From NCBI GenBank assembly GCA_016703325.1, contig JADJCH010000035.1:15436-79435 (forward strand): 64,000 bases of DNA. Reading direction: 5' to 3'. This document shows positions 26,947-36,155 of this stretch, piece after piece. The first letter of the stretch is position 1. Every line of letters begins with the position of its first letter. Position numbers and translations under genes: made by a program. This DNA comes from Burkholderiales bacterium (GTDB taxonomy: Bacteria > Pseudomonadota > Gammaproteobacteria > Burkholderiales > Burkholderiaceae_C). Below the pieces are notes generated by a model, which was given only the letters and a program-made list of their open reading frames with translations, ran no database searches and was not told the origin of the DNA.

Positions 26947-28305
26947 TCAAACTGGCATTGACGGAGCCTGAGTGCGGGTGGTCTCTCCCCGGCGCACCCT
27001 CATGCCGGGCAACAGAATGCGAAACTGCGAGCCCTTTCCGGGCTCACTCTCGATGTCCAGGTGAGCCCCGTGGCGCTGCAGCACATGTTTGACGATCGAC
27101 AGCCCCAGCCCGGTGCCGCCGGTCTCGCGGGATCGGCTGCCGTCCACCCGGTAGAAGCGCTCGGTCAGACGCGGCAGGTGCTGCCGCTCGATGCCCAGGC
27201 CACTGTCACTCACCTGGAACTCCAGTTCTCCGACTGAGAGCAGGCTGCAGCCCACCTCAATACGCCCCCCCTCAGGGGTATAGCGCACCGCATTGCTGGT
27301 CAAGTTGGAGAAGGCCGACAACAATTCGCCGCGATGACCGGCCACCTGGATCCCCGCGAGGGTGTTCGGTTCCGGAAACAGCAGGGTGTGCCTGCCGTTG
27401 GACAAACCGCGGGTCTGCGTCTCCACCTGCTGCAGCAGCTCGAGCAAGGACAACCAGTGGTCGGCCTGCGGACGCGGGCTGCCCTCCAGCTGAGCCAAGG
27501 TGAGCAGATCGGCCACCAGGGCCTGCATCCGCCCGGTTTGCTGGGACATCAGCGCCAGCACCCGCTGCCGCTCTGCCTGGTTGAGCGGGAGATTGGCCAG
27601 TGTCTCAACAAAACCCGCCAGTACCGTGAGCGGCGTGCGAATCTCATGGGACACGTTGGCCACGAAGTCGCGGCGCATGGATTCGGCCCGCAACCTTTCG
27701 GTCACGTCCTGTGTCAACACCAGCTTCTGGCCTTCGCCGTAGGGACGCAACAGCACCGACAAAGTCAGATCGGCCTGCGCGTTGACCACGGCAATCGGCT
27801 CGTCCGGGCTGGGCGCCTGAAGGTAGGTGACAAAGGCCGGCGAACGCACCAGGTTGGTCACCCTCTGACCCAGATCCCTCTCAGGATCCAGGCCGAAATG
27901 CTCAGCGGCGACGGAATTGCACCAGACGATGTGGTCAGAGCCGTCCAGCAGCAACACACCGTTCGGCGAGGCCTCGATCGCTGACAGGAATTCACCGAGC
28001 TTGCGGCGTTCGTCTGCGGCAAGGCGATCGCGCTGGAGTTGTGCCTTCTCGATGCGGTAGGCCAGCTCGCCCCAAGCGTCGTGAGAGCGCGGCGCACCGG
28101 CCGATTGCCCCGAACGCAGCCATTCCATGATGCGGTGCCCACGCCAACTGTCACGGGCACTCATCAGCACCACCCCCAACGCAGCACCACCCCAGGCCCC
28201 CCAACCCTGCAACAAGGGCCAGAAGCCGTCCATCCAGCGGCCCAGCAAGCCGCCCAGTGCCAGGCCCAGCAACAGGGCCGCGAGCCGCCCCAGCAGGAAG
28301 GTCAT
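26947..28305 (-). CDS. phoR: Phosphate regulon sensor histidine kinase PhoR
   Basis: A 452-residue membrane histidine kinase. Two short N-terminal membrane segments, a PAS domain (FLSAIEASPNGVLLLDGSDHIVWCN), the His box FVANVSHEIRTPLTVLAGF and the ATPase N/G boxes (NLTSNAVRYTP; GGTGLGLSIVKHVLQRHG) are in the right order. It phosphorylates PhoB when phosphate is scarce and is kept quiet by PhoU and the Pst transporter. It is the last gene of the pst-pho operon, 49 bases after phoB. Confidence 0.96.
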   Translation of the reverse strand: MTFLLGRLAALLLGLALGGLLGRWMDGFWPLLQGWGAWGGAALGVVLMSARDSWRGHRIMEWLRSGQSAGAPRSHDAWGELAYRIEKAQLQRDRLAADERRKLGEFLSAIEASPNGVLLLDGSDHIVWCNSVAAEHFGLDPERDLGQRVTNLVRSPAFVTYLQAPSPDEPIAVVNAQADLTLSVLLRPYGEGQKLVLTQDVTERLRAESMRRDFVANVSHEIRTPLTVLAGFVETLANLPLNQAERQRVLALMSQQTGRMQALVADLLTLAQLEGSPRPQADHWLSLLELLQQVETQTRGLSNGRHTLLFPEPNTLAGIQVAGHRGELLSAFSNLTSNAVRYTPEGGRIEVGCSLLSVGELEFQVSDSGLGIERQHLPRLTERFYRVDGSRSRETGGTGLGLSIVKHVLQRHGAHLDIESEPGKGSQFRILLPGMRVRRGETTRTQAPSMPV

Positions 28306-28354
28306 GTGAAATTCCTGCGTCGCCCAACGCCCCTGCCGCGCGACGCCATCGTGC

Positions 28355-29050
28355 TCAGTGGGGAGTGATACCGGCGGTGAAGCGGTAACCGGCCCCGCGA
28401 ACGGTTTCGATCATCGCAGCGCAGTCTGCGGGCGCAAGCGCCTCACGCAGCCGCTTGACATGCACGTCCACCGTTCGCTCCTCGATGAAGACGTGATCGC
28501 CCCAGACTCGGTCGAGCAACTGGGAGCGGCTGTGCACCCGTTCCGGATGGGTCATAAAGAAGTGCAGCAGGCGGAACTCGGTCGGGCCGACCTTGACCTC
28601 GGTCCCGGCACGACTGACCCGGTGGGTGGCGGGGTCCAGCCGCAGCGGCCCCACTTCCACCGGCGCATCCAACGCATCCGGTGCGCTGCGGCGCAGCAGC
28701 GCCCGGACGCGGGCCAGCAGCTCTCCGGTGGAAAACGGCTTGGTCAGGTAGTCGTCGGCGCCCGCGTCCAGGCCCACGATCTTGTCGCTTTCTTCGGCAC
28801 GCGCCGTGAGCATGATGATCGGCAGATCCCGCGTTCGGGCCGACTGCCGCCATTGCCTCGCGAGCATGATGCCGGATTGGCCGGGCAGCATCCAGTCCAG
28901 CAGGATCAGGTCGGGGAGCACCGCATCCACTTGGTCCTGGGCCTGTTCGGCACTCGCCGCCAGCACCACCTCATGCCCTGCGTGCCGCAGGTTGATGGCG
29001 ATCAGTTCTGCAATGGCCGCCTCGTCCTCGACCACCAACACCTGGCTCAT
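28355..29050 (-). CDS. phoB: Phosphate regulon response regulator PhoB
   Basis: A 231-residue OmpR-type regulator. The receiver domain has the acidic pair VVEDEAA, the phospho-acceptor Asp in LILLDWMLPG and Lys in YLTKPFS. The C-terminal winged helix is PTEFRLLHFFMTHPERVHSR ... EERTVDVHVKRLR. It binds Pho boxes such as those at 33697-33755. Its gene follows phoU by 22 bases. Confidence 0.97.
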   Translation of the reverse strand: MSQVLVVEDEAAIAELIAINLRHAGHEVVLAASAEQAQDQVDAVLPDLILLDWMLPGQSGIMLARQWRQSARTRDLPIIMLTARAEESDKIVGLDAGADDYLTKPFSTGELLARVRALLRRSAPDALDAPVEVGPLRLDPATHRVSRAGTEVKVGPTEFRLLHFFMTHPERVHSRSQLLDRVWGDHVFIEERTVDVHVKRLREALAPADCAAMIETVRGAGYRFTAGITPH

Positions 29051-29072
29051 CGTCCCATCCTCTGCGTAACGT

Positions 29073-29780
29073 TCATTTCACCGCCGACTCGACCACGTCC
29101 AGCGGGTTGTGCCGCACGTCCGTGCCCTTGACGATGTAGATGATCTGCTCGGCCAGGTTCTTGGCGTGGTCGCCCACCCGTTCGATGGCCTTCGCCACGA
29201 ATACCAGGTCGATCGAGGCGGAGATGGTGCGAGGATCCTCCATCATGTAGGTGATCAGCTTGCGCATCAGACCTTCGAACTCGACATCGATCTCGTTGTC
29301 CTGCTTGATCACCTGCAGCGCCTGATTCACGTCGAGGCGGGCAAAGGCATCCAGCGCACGACGCAGCAGTGCGGTGGCCAGGCTGGCCTCAAAGGACACG
29401 TCCGACACCGGCAGGCGCATGCGGCTGGACACGCCGGAGTCCATCAGACGCTGCACGGTGCGGGCGATGCGGGCGGCCTCATCGCCCACCCGCTCCAGGT
29501 TGCCGATGGTCTTGGAGATGGCGATCAGCAGCCGCAGGTCCCTGGCGGTGGGCTGGCGCCGCGCGATGATGGCCGACAGGTCGCGGTCGATCTCCACTTC
29601 CAGCTGGTTCACGCGCTCCTCGGTACGTACCACCTGCTGGGCGGTGTCGCTGCTGAAGTGGGCCAGCGCGTAGACCGCCTGGGCCACCTGGGCCTCGACC
29701 ATGCCGCCCATCTCGAGCACGCGGGTCGAAACGGCGCTGAGTTCGGCATCGAACTGGCTGGATAGGTGCTTTTCCGTCAT
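29073..29780 (-). CDS. phoU: Phosphate signalling complex protein PhoU
   Basis: A 235-residue all-helical protein with two repeats of the PhoU three-helix unit (MGGMVEAQVAQAVYALAHFS and the second half starting SFEASLATALLRRALDAF). The motif AIERVGDHAKNLAEQI is the metal-binding ExxxD signature. PhoU links Pst transport to PhoR inhibition. It follows pstB by 34 bases. Confidence 0.97.
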   Translation of the reverse strand: MTEKHLSSQFDAELSAVSTRVLEMGGMVEAQVAQAVYALAHFSSDTAQQVVRTEERVNQLEVEIDRDLSAIIARRQPTARDLRLLIAISKTIGNLERVGDEAARIARTVQRLMDSGVSSRMRLPVSDVSFEASLATALLRRALDAFARLDVNQALQVIKQDNEIDVEFEGLMRKLITYMMEDPRTISASIDLVFVAKAIERVGDHAKNLAEQIIYIVKGTDVRHNPLDVVESAVK

Positions 29781-29814
29781 GGCTGAATCCTTCGTATCGC
29801 TTGCTTGTTCCGCC

Positions 29815-30609
29815 TCAACCGAATCGACCGGTGATGTAATCCTCGGTCTCCTGTCGCTTGGGCTTCATGAACAGGTCGCGCGTGGGACCGAACTCGATCA
29901 GGTCACCCAGGTACATGTAGGCCGTGTAGTCCGAGCAGCGGGCAGCCTGCTGCATGTTGTGGGTCACGATGGCCACGGTGTAGTCGCTCTTGAGCTCGGT
30001 GATGAGCTCCTCGATCTTGCCGGTAGAGATCGGGTCCAGGGCCGAGCAAGGCTCGTCGAGCAGCAGCACCTCAGGCTTGATGGCGATGCCTCGCGCGATG
30101 CATAGACGCTGCTGCTGACCGCCGGACAGACCGGAGCCGCTCTGACCCAGCTTGTCCTTGACCTCGTTCCACAGGGCGGCCTTCTTCAGCGCCCACTCCA
30201 CCCGCTCGTCCATCTCCACACGCGACAGGCTCTCGAACAGCCGCACCCCGAAAGCGATGTTGTCGTAGATCGACATCGGGAACGGGGTCGGCTTCTGGAA
30301 CACCATGCCCACCTTGGCCCGGATCAGGCTCACATCCAACCGGCGATCCAGGATGTTCTGGCCGTCCAGCAGGATCTCACCTTCGGCCCGCTGCTCCGGG
30401 TACAGCTCGAACATGCGGTTGAAGATGCGCAGCAGGGTGGACTTGCCGCAGCCCGACGGGCCGATGAAGGCCGTCACCTTGCGATCGGGAATCTCAAGAT
30501 TGATCTTCTTGAGCGCGTGGAAACGCCCATAGTAGAAGTTGAGGTCGCGCACCGACAGCTTTGCGCGTTCGGTGATGCCGCTGTTGGCGGTTTCGACGAG
30601 GGCGTCCAT
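29815..30609 (-). CDS. pstB: Phosphate ABC transporter ATP-binding protein PstB
   Basis: A 264-residue ABC ATPase. Walker A GPSGCGKSTLLR, signature LSGGQQQRLCIARG and Walker B LLLDEPCSALDP are intact, and GMVFQKPTPFPMSIYDNIA is typical of PstB. The start at 30609 has an AAGGATC ribosome site; longer in-frame codons to 30672 overlap the pstA end and are rejected. It powers phosphate uptake through PstC/PstA. Confidence 0.97.
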   Translation of the reverse strand: MDALVETANSGITERAKLSVRDLNFYYGRFHALKKINLEIPDRKVTAFIGPSGCGKSTLLRIFNRMFELYPEQRAEGEILLDGQNILDRRLDVSLIRAKVGMVFQKPTPFPMSIYDNIAFGVRLFESLSRVEMDERVEWALKKAALWNEVKDKLGQSGSGLSGGQQQRLCIARGIAIKPEVLLLDEPCSALDPISTGKIEELITELKSDYTVAIVTHNMQQAARCSDYTAYMYLGDLIEFGPTRDLFMKPKRQETEDYITGRFG

Positions 30610-30640
30610 GAAAGATCCTTGATTCGGTACGAGACGTTGG

Positions 30641-31510
30641 TCAGTGCTTGTTGCGGAACAGCACCCGCGCAACGATGTTCAAGCCCAGCACACCCAACGT
30701 GATCAGGAAGACGCCCGCCCAGGCCAGCTTCTGCCAGTTCTCGTAAGGACTCATGGCGAACTTGAAGATGGTCACCGGCAGGCTGGCCATCGGCTCACCG
30801 AGGCTGCTGGTGAAAAACTGGTTCGACAGGGCGGTGAACAACAGGGGTGCGGTTTCTCCCGCGATTCGGGCCACCGCCAGCAGGACGCCGGTGATGACGC
30901 CCGCCATGGAGGCCTTCAACGTGATCGACAGGATCACCTTCCACTTGGGTGTACCCAAGGCATAGGCAGCCTCCCGCAGCGCATTGGGCACCAGCGCCAA
31001 CATGTTCTGCGTGGTATTGATGACCACCGGCACCACGATCAGCGCCAGTGCCAGGACACCGGCAAAGGCCGAGAAGCCCTTCAACGGTGCCACCACCACC
31101 GCATAGATGAACAACCCGATCACGATCGAAGGGGCTGACAGCAGGATGTCGTTGATGAAGTGGGTGCTGCGACCGAGCCAATTGTTGCGACCGTATTCGG
31201 CGATGTAGACACCGCTGAGGATCCCCAGGGGCGTACCCAGAGCGGTCGCCAGCACCACCATGATCAGGGAGCCGTAGATCGCATTGGCCAGGCCACCGGT
31301 TTCAGCCTGCGGCGGCGGCGTCATCTCCGTGAAAACCGCCAGATTCAGGCCGCCGAGACCCAGCACCAGGGTTTCCCACAGGATCCAGATCAGCCAGACC
31401 AGTCCGAAGGCCATCGCACCCAAAGACAGACTGAGTGCAAACGCATTCACCATCTTGCGTCGGCGGTGCATGGCCAGCCGGCCGGCATCGAACGAAGCGA
31501 CGCTGCTCAT
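30641..31510 (-). CDS. pstA: Phosphate ABC transporter permease PstA
   Basis: A 289-residue six-helix permease. The EAA-type loop is NALREAAYALGTPKWKVILSI, and GIAETAPLLFTALS is visible as GETAPLLFTAL. Its ATG overlaps the pstC stop (ATGA). With PstC it forms the membrane channel for phosphate. Gene order pstS-C-A-B-phoU is standard. Confidence 0.96.
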   Translation of the reverse strand: MSSVASFDAGRLAMHRRRKMVNAFALSLSLGAMAFGLVWLIWILWETLVLGLGGLNLAVFTEMTPPPQAETGGLANAIYGSLIMVVLATALGTPLGILSGVYIAEYGRNNWLGRSTHFINDILLSAPSIVIGLFIYAVVVAPLKGFSAFAGVLALALIVVPVVINTTQNMLALVPNALREAAYALGTPKWKVILSITLKASMAGVITGVLLAVARIAGETAPLLFTALSNQFFTSSLGEPMASLPVTIFKFAMSPYENWQKLAWAGVFLITLGVLGLNIVARVLFRNKH

Positions 31511-32532
31511 GTGCGAGCTCCTTCACCCTTGCGCATCTGCGCAAGCATCAACTTGGACAATGCCAGCACCACGAAGGTGATGAAGAACAGCACCAGCCCC
31601 AGGTAGATCAACGAAGCCTGATGCAACCCTTCACCGGCCTCCGCAAACTCGTTGGCGAGAGCCGAAGTAATGCTGTTGGCCGCCTCGAACATTGACAGTG
31701 AGCTGAGCTGGTTCATGTTGCCGATCACGAACGTGACGGCCATGGTCTCGCCCAGCGCCCGACCCAGGCCGAGCATGATGCCGCCCACCACACCGGCCTT
31801 GGTGTAAGGCAGCACAACGCGGGACACCACCTCCCACGTCGTGGAGCCCAGCCCGTAGGCTGACTCCTTGAGCATCGAGGGTGTGACCTCGAAAACGTCG
31901 CGCATCACTGCGGCGATGTAGGGAATGATCATGATGGCCAGGATGATCCCTGCCGACAGGATACCGATCCCCACCGGTGGACCGGAAACCAGCGCACCCA
32001 GCACCGGAACACCGGCCAGCAGTTTTTGCAGCGGCTGCTGTACATACGTGGCCAGGATGGGGCCGAACACCAGCAGGCCCCACATGCCGTAGACGATCGA
32101 CGGCACCGCGGCAAGCAATTCGATCGCTGTACCCAGCGGACGTTTGAGCCACTTGGGGGAGAGTTCGGTCAGAAAAAGGGCGATGCCAAAACTCACCGGC
32201 ACGGCAATGACAAGCGCAATCAGCGAGGTCATCAAGGTGCCGTAGATCATCACCAGACCGCCGTAACGGTTTTCGACCGGATCCCAATCGGTGCTGGTCA
32301 GAAAGCCCAGGCCATACTCCTGGATCGCCGGCGCTGCGCCCACGAACAACGAGCCGATGATGCCGACCAACAGTGCCAGGGTCAGCCAGGCCGCGGCCTG
32401 AGCCACCCCGGCAAACAGCCGGTCGGCCCAGGGGGACCGCAGCACGCGCGGTGCAGGTCCCCCGGTCGGAGTGGTTCTGTCCACGGCGGGACCCCTTTCA
32501 ATAGGGTGGGAAACAGGCAGTGTAGCGGCCAT
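31507..32532 (-). CDS. pstC: Phosphate ABC transporter permease PstC
   Basis: A 341-residue permease with six membrane helices; the loop KESAYGLGSTTWEVVSRVVLP is the EAA motif that docks PstB. FLTSTDWDPVENRYGGLVMI, the conserved periplasmic loop, is present. The N-terminal 35 residues are Pro/Thr rich and not conserved, so translation might start slightly later. It begins 56 bases after the pstS stop, across a stem-loop. Confidence 0.95.
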   Translation of the reverse strand: MAATLPVSHPIERGPAVDRTTPTGGPAPRVLRSPWADRLFAGVAQAAAWLTLALLVGIIGSLFVGAAPAIQEYGLGFLTSTDWDPVENRYGGLVMIYGTLMTSLIALVIAVPVSFGIALFLTELSPKWLKRPLGTAIELLAAVPSIVYGMWGLLVFGPILATYVQQPLQKLLAGVPVLGALVSGPPVGIGILSAGIILAIMIIPYIAAVMRDVFEVTPSMLKESAYGLGSTTWEVVSRVVLPYTKAGVVGGIMLGLGRALGETMAVTFVIGNMNQLSSLSMFEAANSITSALANEFAEAGEGLHQASLIYLGLVLFFITFVVLALSKLMLAQMRKGEGART

Positions 32533-32570
32533 GGACAGCCTTCCAGTTCAGATCACGAGAGGTGACAAAT

Positions 32571-32584
32571 GGGTCGGAAGACCC
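32571..32584 (-). promoter_or_regulatory. Stem-loop between pstS and pstC
   Basis: GGGTC-TTCC-GACCC on the minus strand, followed by ATTTGTC, directly after the pstS stop codon. Such hairpins often protect the pstS message or partly stop transcription so that PstS exceeds the membrane subunits. That role is inferred. Confidence 0.5.
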
Positions 32585-32588
32585 GCGG

Positions 32589-33626
32589 TCACTTGAACGC
32601 CACCGGCTTGCCGGATGCGTCCTTGATCTGCTCGGACCACTGCTTGCGAACCAGCGCCTTCACCGAATCCGGCAGCGGCACGTAGTCCAGGTCATCGGCC
32701 ATCTTGTCGCCGTTGCCGTAGGCCCAATCGAAGAACTTCATCGCAGCCGTGGCCTGAGCGGGCTTCTCCTGCACCTTGTGCATCATGATGTAAGTTGGAT
32801 TGGTGATCGGCCAGGCATCCTTGCCGGGTTGATCCGTGGTGATCTGGTAGAAGCTGCTCTTCCAGTCGGCACCGGCCGCCGCCGCCTTGAAGGCCGTGTC
32901 ACTCGGGGGCACGAAATTGCCGTCGCGGTTCTTCATCAAGGTGTAGGACAGTTTGTTCTGCTTCACGTAGGCGTACTCAAGGTAGCCGATCGAGTTCGGC
33001 AGGCGCTGCACGAACGCCGCAACGCCCTCGTTGCCCTTGCCGCCGGCACCGGTCGGCCAATTCACGGCGGTGCCTTCACCGACCTTGGCCTTCCAGTCCG
33101 GATTCACCTTGGACAGGTAGTTGGTGAAGATGAAGGTGGTGCCGGAACCATCGGCACGGCGCACTGGAGAGATGTCCGCGTCGGGCAGCTTCAGACCCGG
33201 GTTGAGGGCAGCCAGGGCCGGATCGGACCACTTGGTGATCTTGCCGAGGTAGATGTCGCCCAGCACCTGACCGGTCAGCTTGATCTGACCCGGCTGGATG
33301 CCGGCGATATTGACCACCGGCACCACGCCACCGATGACGGTCGGGAACTGCACCAGACCGTCCTTGGCCAGGTCCTCGTCCTTGAGCGGCATGTCAGAAG
33401 CACCGAAATCCACCGTCTTCGATCGGATCTGCTTCAGACCCGCACCAGATCCCACGGACTGGTAGTTCATCTTCACGCCGGTGGATTTGTTGTAGGCGTC
33501 AGCCCACTTGGCATACAGCGGCGCCGGAAAGGTGGCGCCCGCCCCCGTCACGTCTTGAGCCAGAGTGGCCGAAGAAGCCGCCAGCAGGGCAGCAGCGAGG
33601 GAGACACGAGCGATGGAAAACAGCAT
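32589..33626 (-). CDS. pstS: Phosphate-binding periplasmic protein PstS
   Basis: A 345-residue binding protein. The start at 33626 has a GAAAGG ribosome site; the upstream TTG-like extension is rejected. Residues 1-23 are a Sec signal ending SSATLA. The mature N terminus GAGATFPAPLYAKW and the phosphate-binding segments GSGAGLKQI and RRADGSGTTFIFTNYLS are clear. It captures phosphate for PstCAB. Five Pho half-sites lie upstream. Confidence 0.97.
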   Translation of the reverse strand: MLFSIARVSLAAALLAASSATLAQDVTGAGATFPAPLYAKWADAYNKSTGVKMNYQSVGSGAGLKQIRSKTVDFGASDMPLKDEDLAKDGLVQFPTVIGGVVPVVNIAGIQPGQIKLTGQVLGDIYLGKITKWSDPALAALNPGLKLPDADISPVRRADGSGTTFIFTNYLSKVNPDWKAKVGEGTAVNWPTGAGGKGNEGVAAFVQRLPNSIGYLEYAYVKQNKLSYTLMKNRDGNFVPPSDTAFKAAAAGADWKSSFYQITTDQPGKDAWPITNPTYIMMHKVQEKPAQATAAMKFFDWAYGNGDKMADDLDYVPLPDSVKALVRKQWSEQIKDASGKPVAFK

Positions 33627-33696
33627 GGTTGAACCTTTCGTCAAGACGCAGACAACGGGGGAAACCCGTGACGTGCGTCACTTTAGAAAGGCCATG

Positions 33697-33755
33697 TGAC
33701 AACCCAATGACAACCTTGCACGCTTCCGTGACCTTTTGATGACCCTTTCGTGACA
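33697..33755 (-). promoter_or_regulatory. Pho-box array upstream of pstS
   Basis: Reading the minus strand, TGTCA-like half-sites recur every 11 bases, the PhoB spacing. On the plus strand they are TGACA at 33697 and 33708, then TGACC at 33729 and 33740 and TGACA at 33751. That gives one canonical box (TGTCATTGGGTTGTCAC) and a second of three half-sites. PhoB is encoded in the same operon, so the operon is likely autoregulated under phosphate limitation. Confidence 0.88.
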
Positions 33756-33792
33756 GACACAAATGAGTGCCGAATCCGCTGCAGGGTGCCGC

Positions 33793-35127
33793 TCAGCCGC
33801 GTACCGCCGCCTGGGCCAACCGCTCCGCCGCCCTCTGTGCCAACGACGCCTCCCGCGCCTCCACCATGACGCGCAGCAGCGGTTCGGTGCCCGAGGCACG
33901 AATCAACAGCCGACCGGCCTGGCCGAGTTCCTCGGTGATGCGCTGCTGTTCAGCCGCCAGCAGGGAGTTGCGTTTCCAGTCCTGGCCGGCAGCCAGCCGC
34001 ACATTGATCAAGGTCTGCGGGAACAGGGTCACGCCTTCGAGCATCTGGGCCAGCGAGCGGCCGTTGCGCTGCTGGGCCTGCAGCACCTGCAGCGCGCTGA
34101 TCAAGCCGTCGCCGGTGGTGTGGCAGTCCAGCGCCAGCAGGTGGCCGGAGCCCTCCCCGCCCAGCTGCCAACCCCGCTTCTGCAACTCCTCGAGCACATA
34201 ACGGTCGCCCACCTTGGCGCGCACGAATTCCACGCCCCGCTGCTGCAGAGCCAGCTCCACGGCCATGTTGGTCATCAGCGTGCCGACTGCGCCTGGAACG
34301 GCCTGACCGTTGGCCAGCCGATCGGCCACCATGACGTACAGCAGCTCATCGCCGTTGTAGAGCCTGCCGGCACCATCGACCACCTGCAGCCGGTCGGCAT
34401 CTCCGTCCAACGCGATGCCGTAGTCGGCCCGGTGTTCATGCACCGCCTTGACCAGCGCCTGAGGAGATGTGGCACCAAAACCGTCGTTGATGTTGAATCC
34501 GTCCGGCTCGCAGCCGATGCGGATCACTTCCGCGCCCAGCTCGTGGAAGACGTCCGGAGCCACGTGGTAGCCAGCACCGTGGGCCGCATCGACCACGATC
34601 TTCAGGCCCCGCAGGGAAAGATCAGCCGAGAACGTGGACTTGCAGAATTCGATGTACCGACCACCGGCATCATCGAGTCGGCGGGTGCGGCCGATCTCGC
34701 TGGAAGAGACCCACTGCGGCGCAGCATCGACGGCCGCCTCGACCTCCAGTTCCCAGGCATCCGGCAGCTTCTCTCCCCGAGCGGAGAAGAACTTGATGCC
34801 GTTGTCCTCGTAGGGATTGTGCGAGGCACTGATCACCACCCCCAGGCTCAGGCGCTGAGCCCGGGTCAGGTAGGCCACCGCGGGGGTCGGCACCGGACCG
34901 GTCAGCACCACATCGGCACCCGCAGAGTTGAGACCCGCTTCCAGGGCGGACTCCAGCATGTAGCCAGAGATGCGCGTGTCCTTGCCGATCAGGACCACCG
35001 GACGCTCGTGGCTGCCCCGCAGCACCCGACCGACGGCATGCCCCAGCCGCAGGACAAAGTCAGGGGTGATGGGGGCCTGCCCGACGGTTCCTCGAATGCC
35101 GTCGGTGCCAAAGTACTTTCTGCTCAT
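33793..35127 (-). CDS. glmM: Phosphoglucosamine mutase
   Basis: A 444-residue alpha-phosphohexomutase converting glucosamine-6-phosphate to glucosamine-1-phosphate for peptidoglycan and LPS. The N terminus KYFGTDGIRG, the phospho-serine loop VVISASHNPYEDNGIKFF, the metal loop LDGDADR and the C-terminal phosphate loop RASGTEPLLRVMVE are intact. The start at 35127 (MSRKYFG) matches the family. It lies downstream of folP (127 bases), the usual ftsH-folP-glmM order. Confidence 0.98.
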   Translation of the reverse strand: MSRKYFGTDGIRGTVGQAPITPDFVLRLGHAVGRVLRGSHERPVVLIGKDTRISGYMLESALEAGLNSAGADVVLTGPVPTPAVAYLTRAQRLSLGVVISASHNPYEDNGIKFFSARGEKLPDAWELEVEAAVDAAPQWVSSSEIGRTRRLDDAGGRYIEFCKSTFSADLSLRGLKIVVDAAHGAGYHVAPDVFHELGAEVIRIGCEPDGFNINDGFGATSPQALVKAVHEHRADYGIALDGDADRLQVVDGAGRLYNGDELLYVMVADRLANGQAVPGAVGTLMTNMAVELALQQRGVEFVRAKVGDRYVLEELQKRGWQLGGEGSGHLLALDCHTTGDGLISALQVLQAQQRNGRSLAQMLEGVTLFPQTLINVRLAAGQDWKRNSLLAAEQQRITEELGQAGRLLIRASGTEPLLRVMVEAREASLAQRAAERLAQAAVRG

Positions 35128-35254
35128 GTATGGAAGGTTTGCTGCGACGCCCGGGCCGGATTCCTCCCGGAGGAAGCCCGAAGCGAGTTGGAACGATTCT
35201 GTGCGCCGGCCACCATCGGCAGGCATCGGTCGTCTTGAAGAACTCAAGGCTAGG

Positions 35255-36094
35255 TCAATCCCCCCCTGGGGACAAGCCGGCAGCCGCCCAGATGGCCAGC
35301 GCATCCGCCGTTGCCGCCACATCGTGCACGCGAATGATCCTCGCACCGTGGTGCACAGCCGCCAGCGCGGCGGCCACGCTAGCCACCATCCGCTGGTTCG
35401 TAGGACGGCCGGTGACCGCTCCCAGCGCCGATTTGCGTGACCAGCCCGCCAGAACCGGATGCCCCAGAGCCAGCAGGGCGCGCTGCCCAGGCAGCAGGTC
35501 GAAGTTCTGTCGCACCGACTTGCCAAAGCCGATGCCCGGGTCCAGCACGATCCGTTCGGCCACCACTCCAGCTGCCCGCAGCACGGCCAGGCGAACGGCG
35601 AGGAAATCCCTCACCTCGGCGACCACGTCGCTGTAGAAGGTGTCCGCCTGCATCGAACGTGGCTCTCCCCGCATGTGCATCAGGCAGACCCCGCATCCCG
35701 GGTGCGCGGCGACCACCTGCACCGCGCCCTGCGCCCGCAGCGCCGCGATGTCGTTGATGATGTCCACACCAAGGTCCAGGCTCTGGCGCATCACCTCGGC
35801 CTTGTAGGTGTCGACCGAGACCGGCACACCCAGCTTCAGGGCTTCGCGCAGCACCGGCAGCACCCGGGCCAGCTCGGCCTCCAGAGACACCGGATCCGCG
35901 CCCGGGCGGCTGGACTCGCCACCGATGTCCAGGATGCCGGCGCCTTCTTTGAGCAACTGCTCGCAGTGCGCCATCGCGTTCCCGATGCCGCGCCCACCGT
36001 CCGAGAAGGAGTCGGGCGTGACATTGACAATGCCCATGACCACCGGCCGATCCAGCGGGATCCGGAACCGGGTGGTTTGCCAGACAGGGGCCAT
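35255..36094 (-). CDS. folP: Dihydropteroate synthase
   Basis: A 279-residue folate enzyme joining p-aminobenzoate to dihydropterin pyrophosphate; the target of sulfonamides. MGIVNVTPDSFSDGGR and DIGGESSRPGA are the two pterin-phosphate motifs, and GWSRKSALGAVTGR and IIRVHDVAAT are also present. The ATG at 36094 has a GGAG site seven bases upstream, better than the in-frame ATGs at 36106 and 36118. Confidence 0.96.
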   Translation of the reverse strand: MAPVWQTTRFRIPLDRPVVMGIVNVTPDSFSDGGRGIGNAMAHCEQLLKEGAGILDIGGESSRPGADPVSLEAELARVLPVLREALKLGVPVSVDTYKAEVMRQSLDLGVDIINDIAALRAQGAVQVVAAHPGCGVCLMHMRGEPRSMQADTFYSDVVAEVRDFLAVRLAVLRAAGVVAERIVLDPGIGFGKSVRQNFDLLPGQRALLALGHPVLAGWSRKSALGAVTGRPTNQRMVASVAAALAAVHHGARIIRVHDVAATADALAIWAAAGLSPGGD

Positions 36095-36124
36095 CTGCAA
36101 CTCCATCAAGGCCCACATGAACAA

Positions 36125-36142
36125 CGGGGCCCGAAGGCCCCG
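36125..36142 (-). terminator. Hairpin after ftsH
   Basis: On the minus strand CGGGGCC-TTCG-GGCCCCG followed by TTGTT, 13 bases past the ftsH stop. A GC-rich stem with a UUCG tetraloop; a partial terminator between ftsH and folP is likely. Confidence 0.6.
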
Positions 36143-36155
36143 CAGGTCAAGGATT

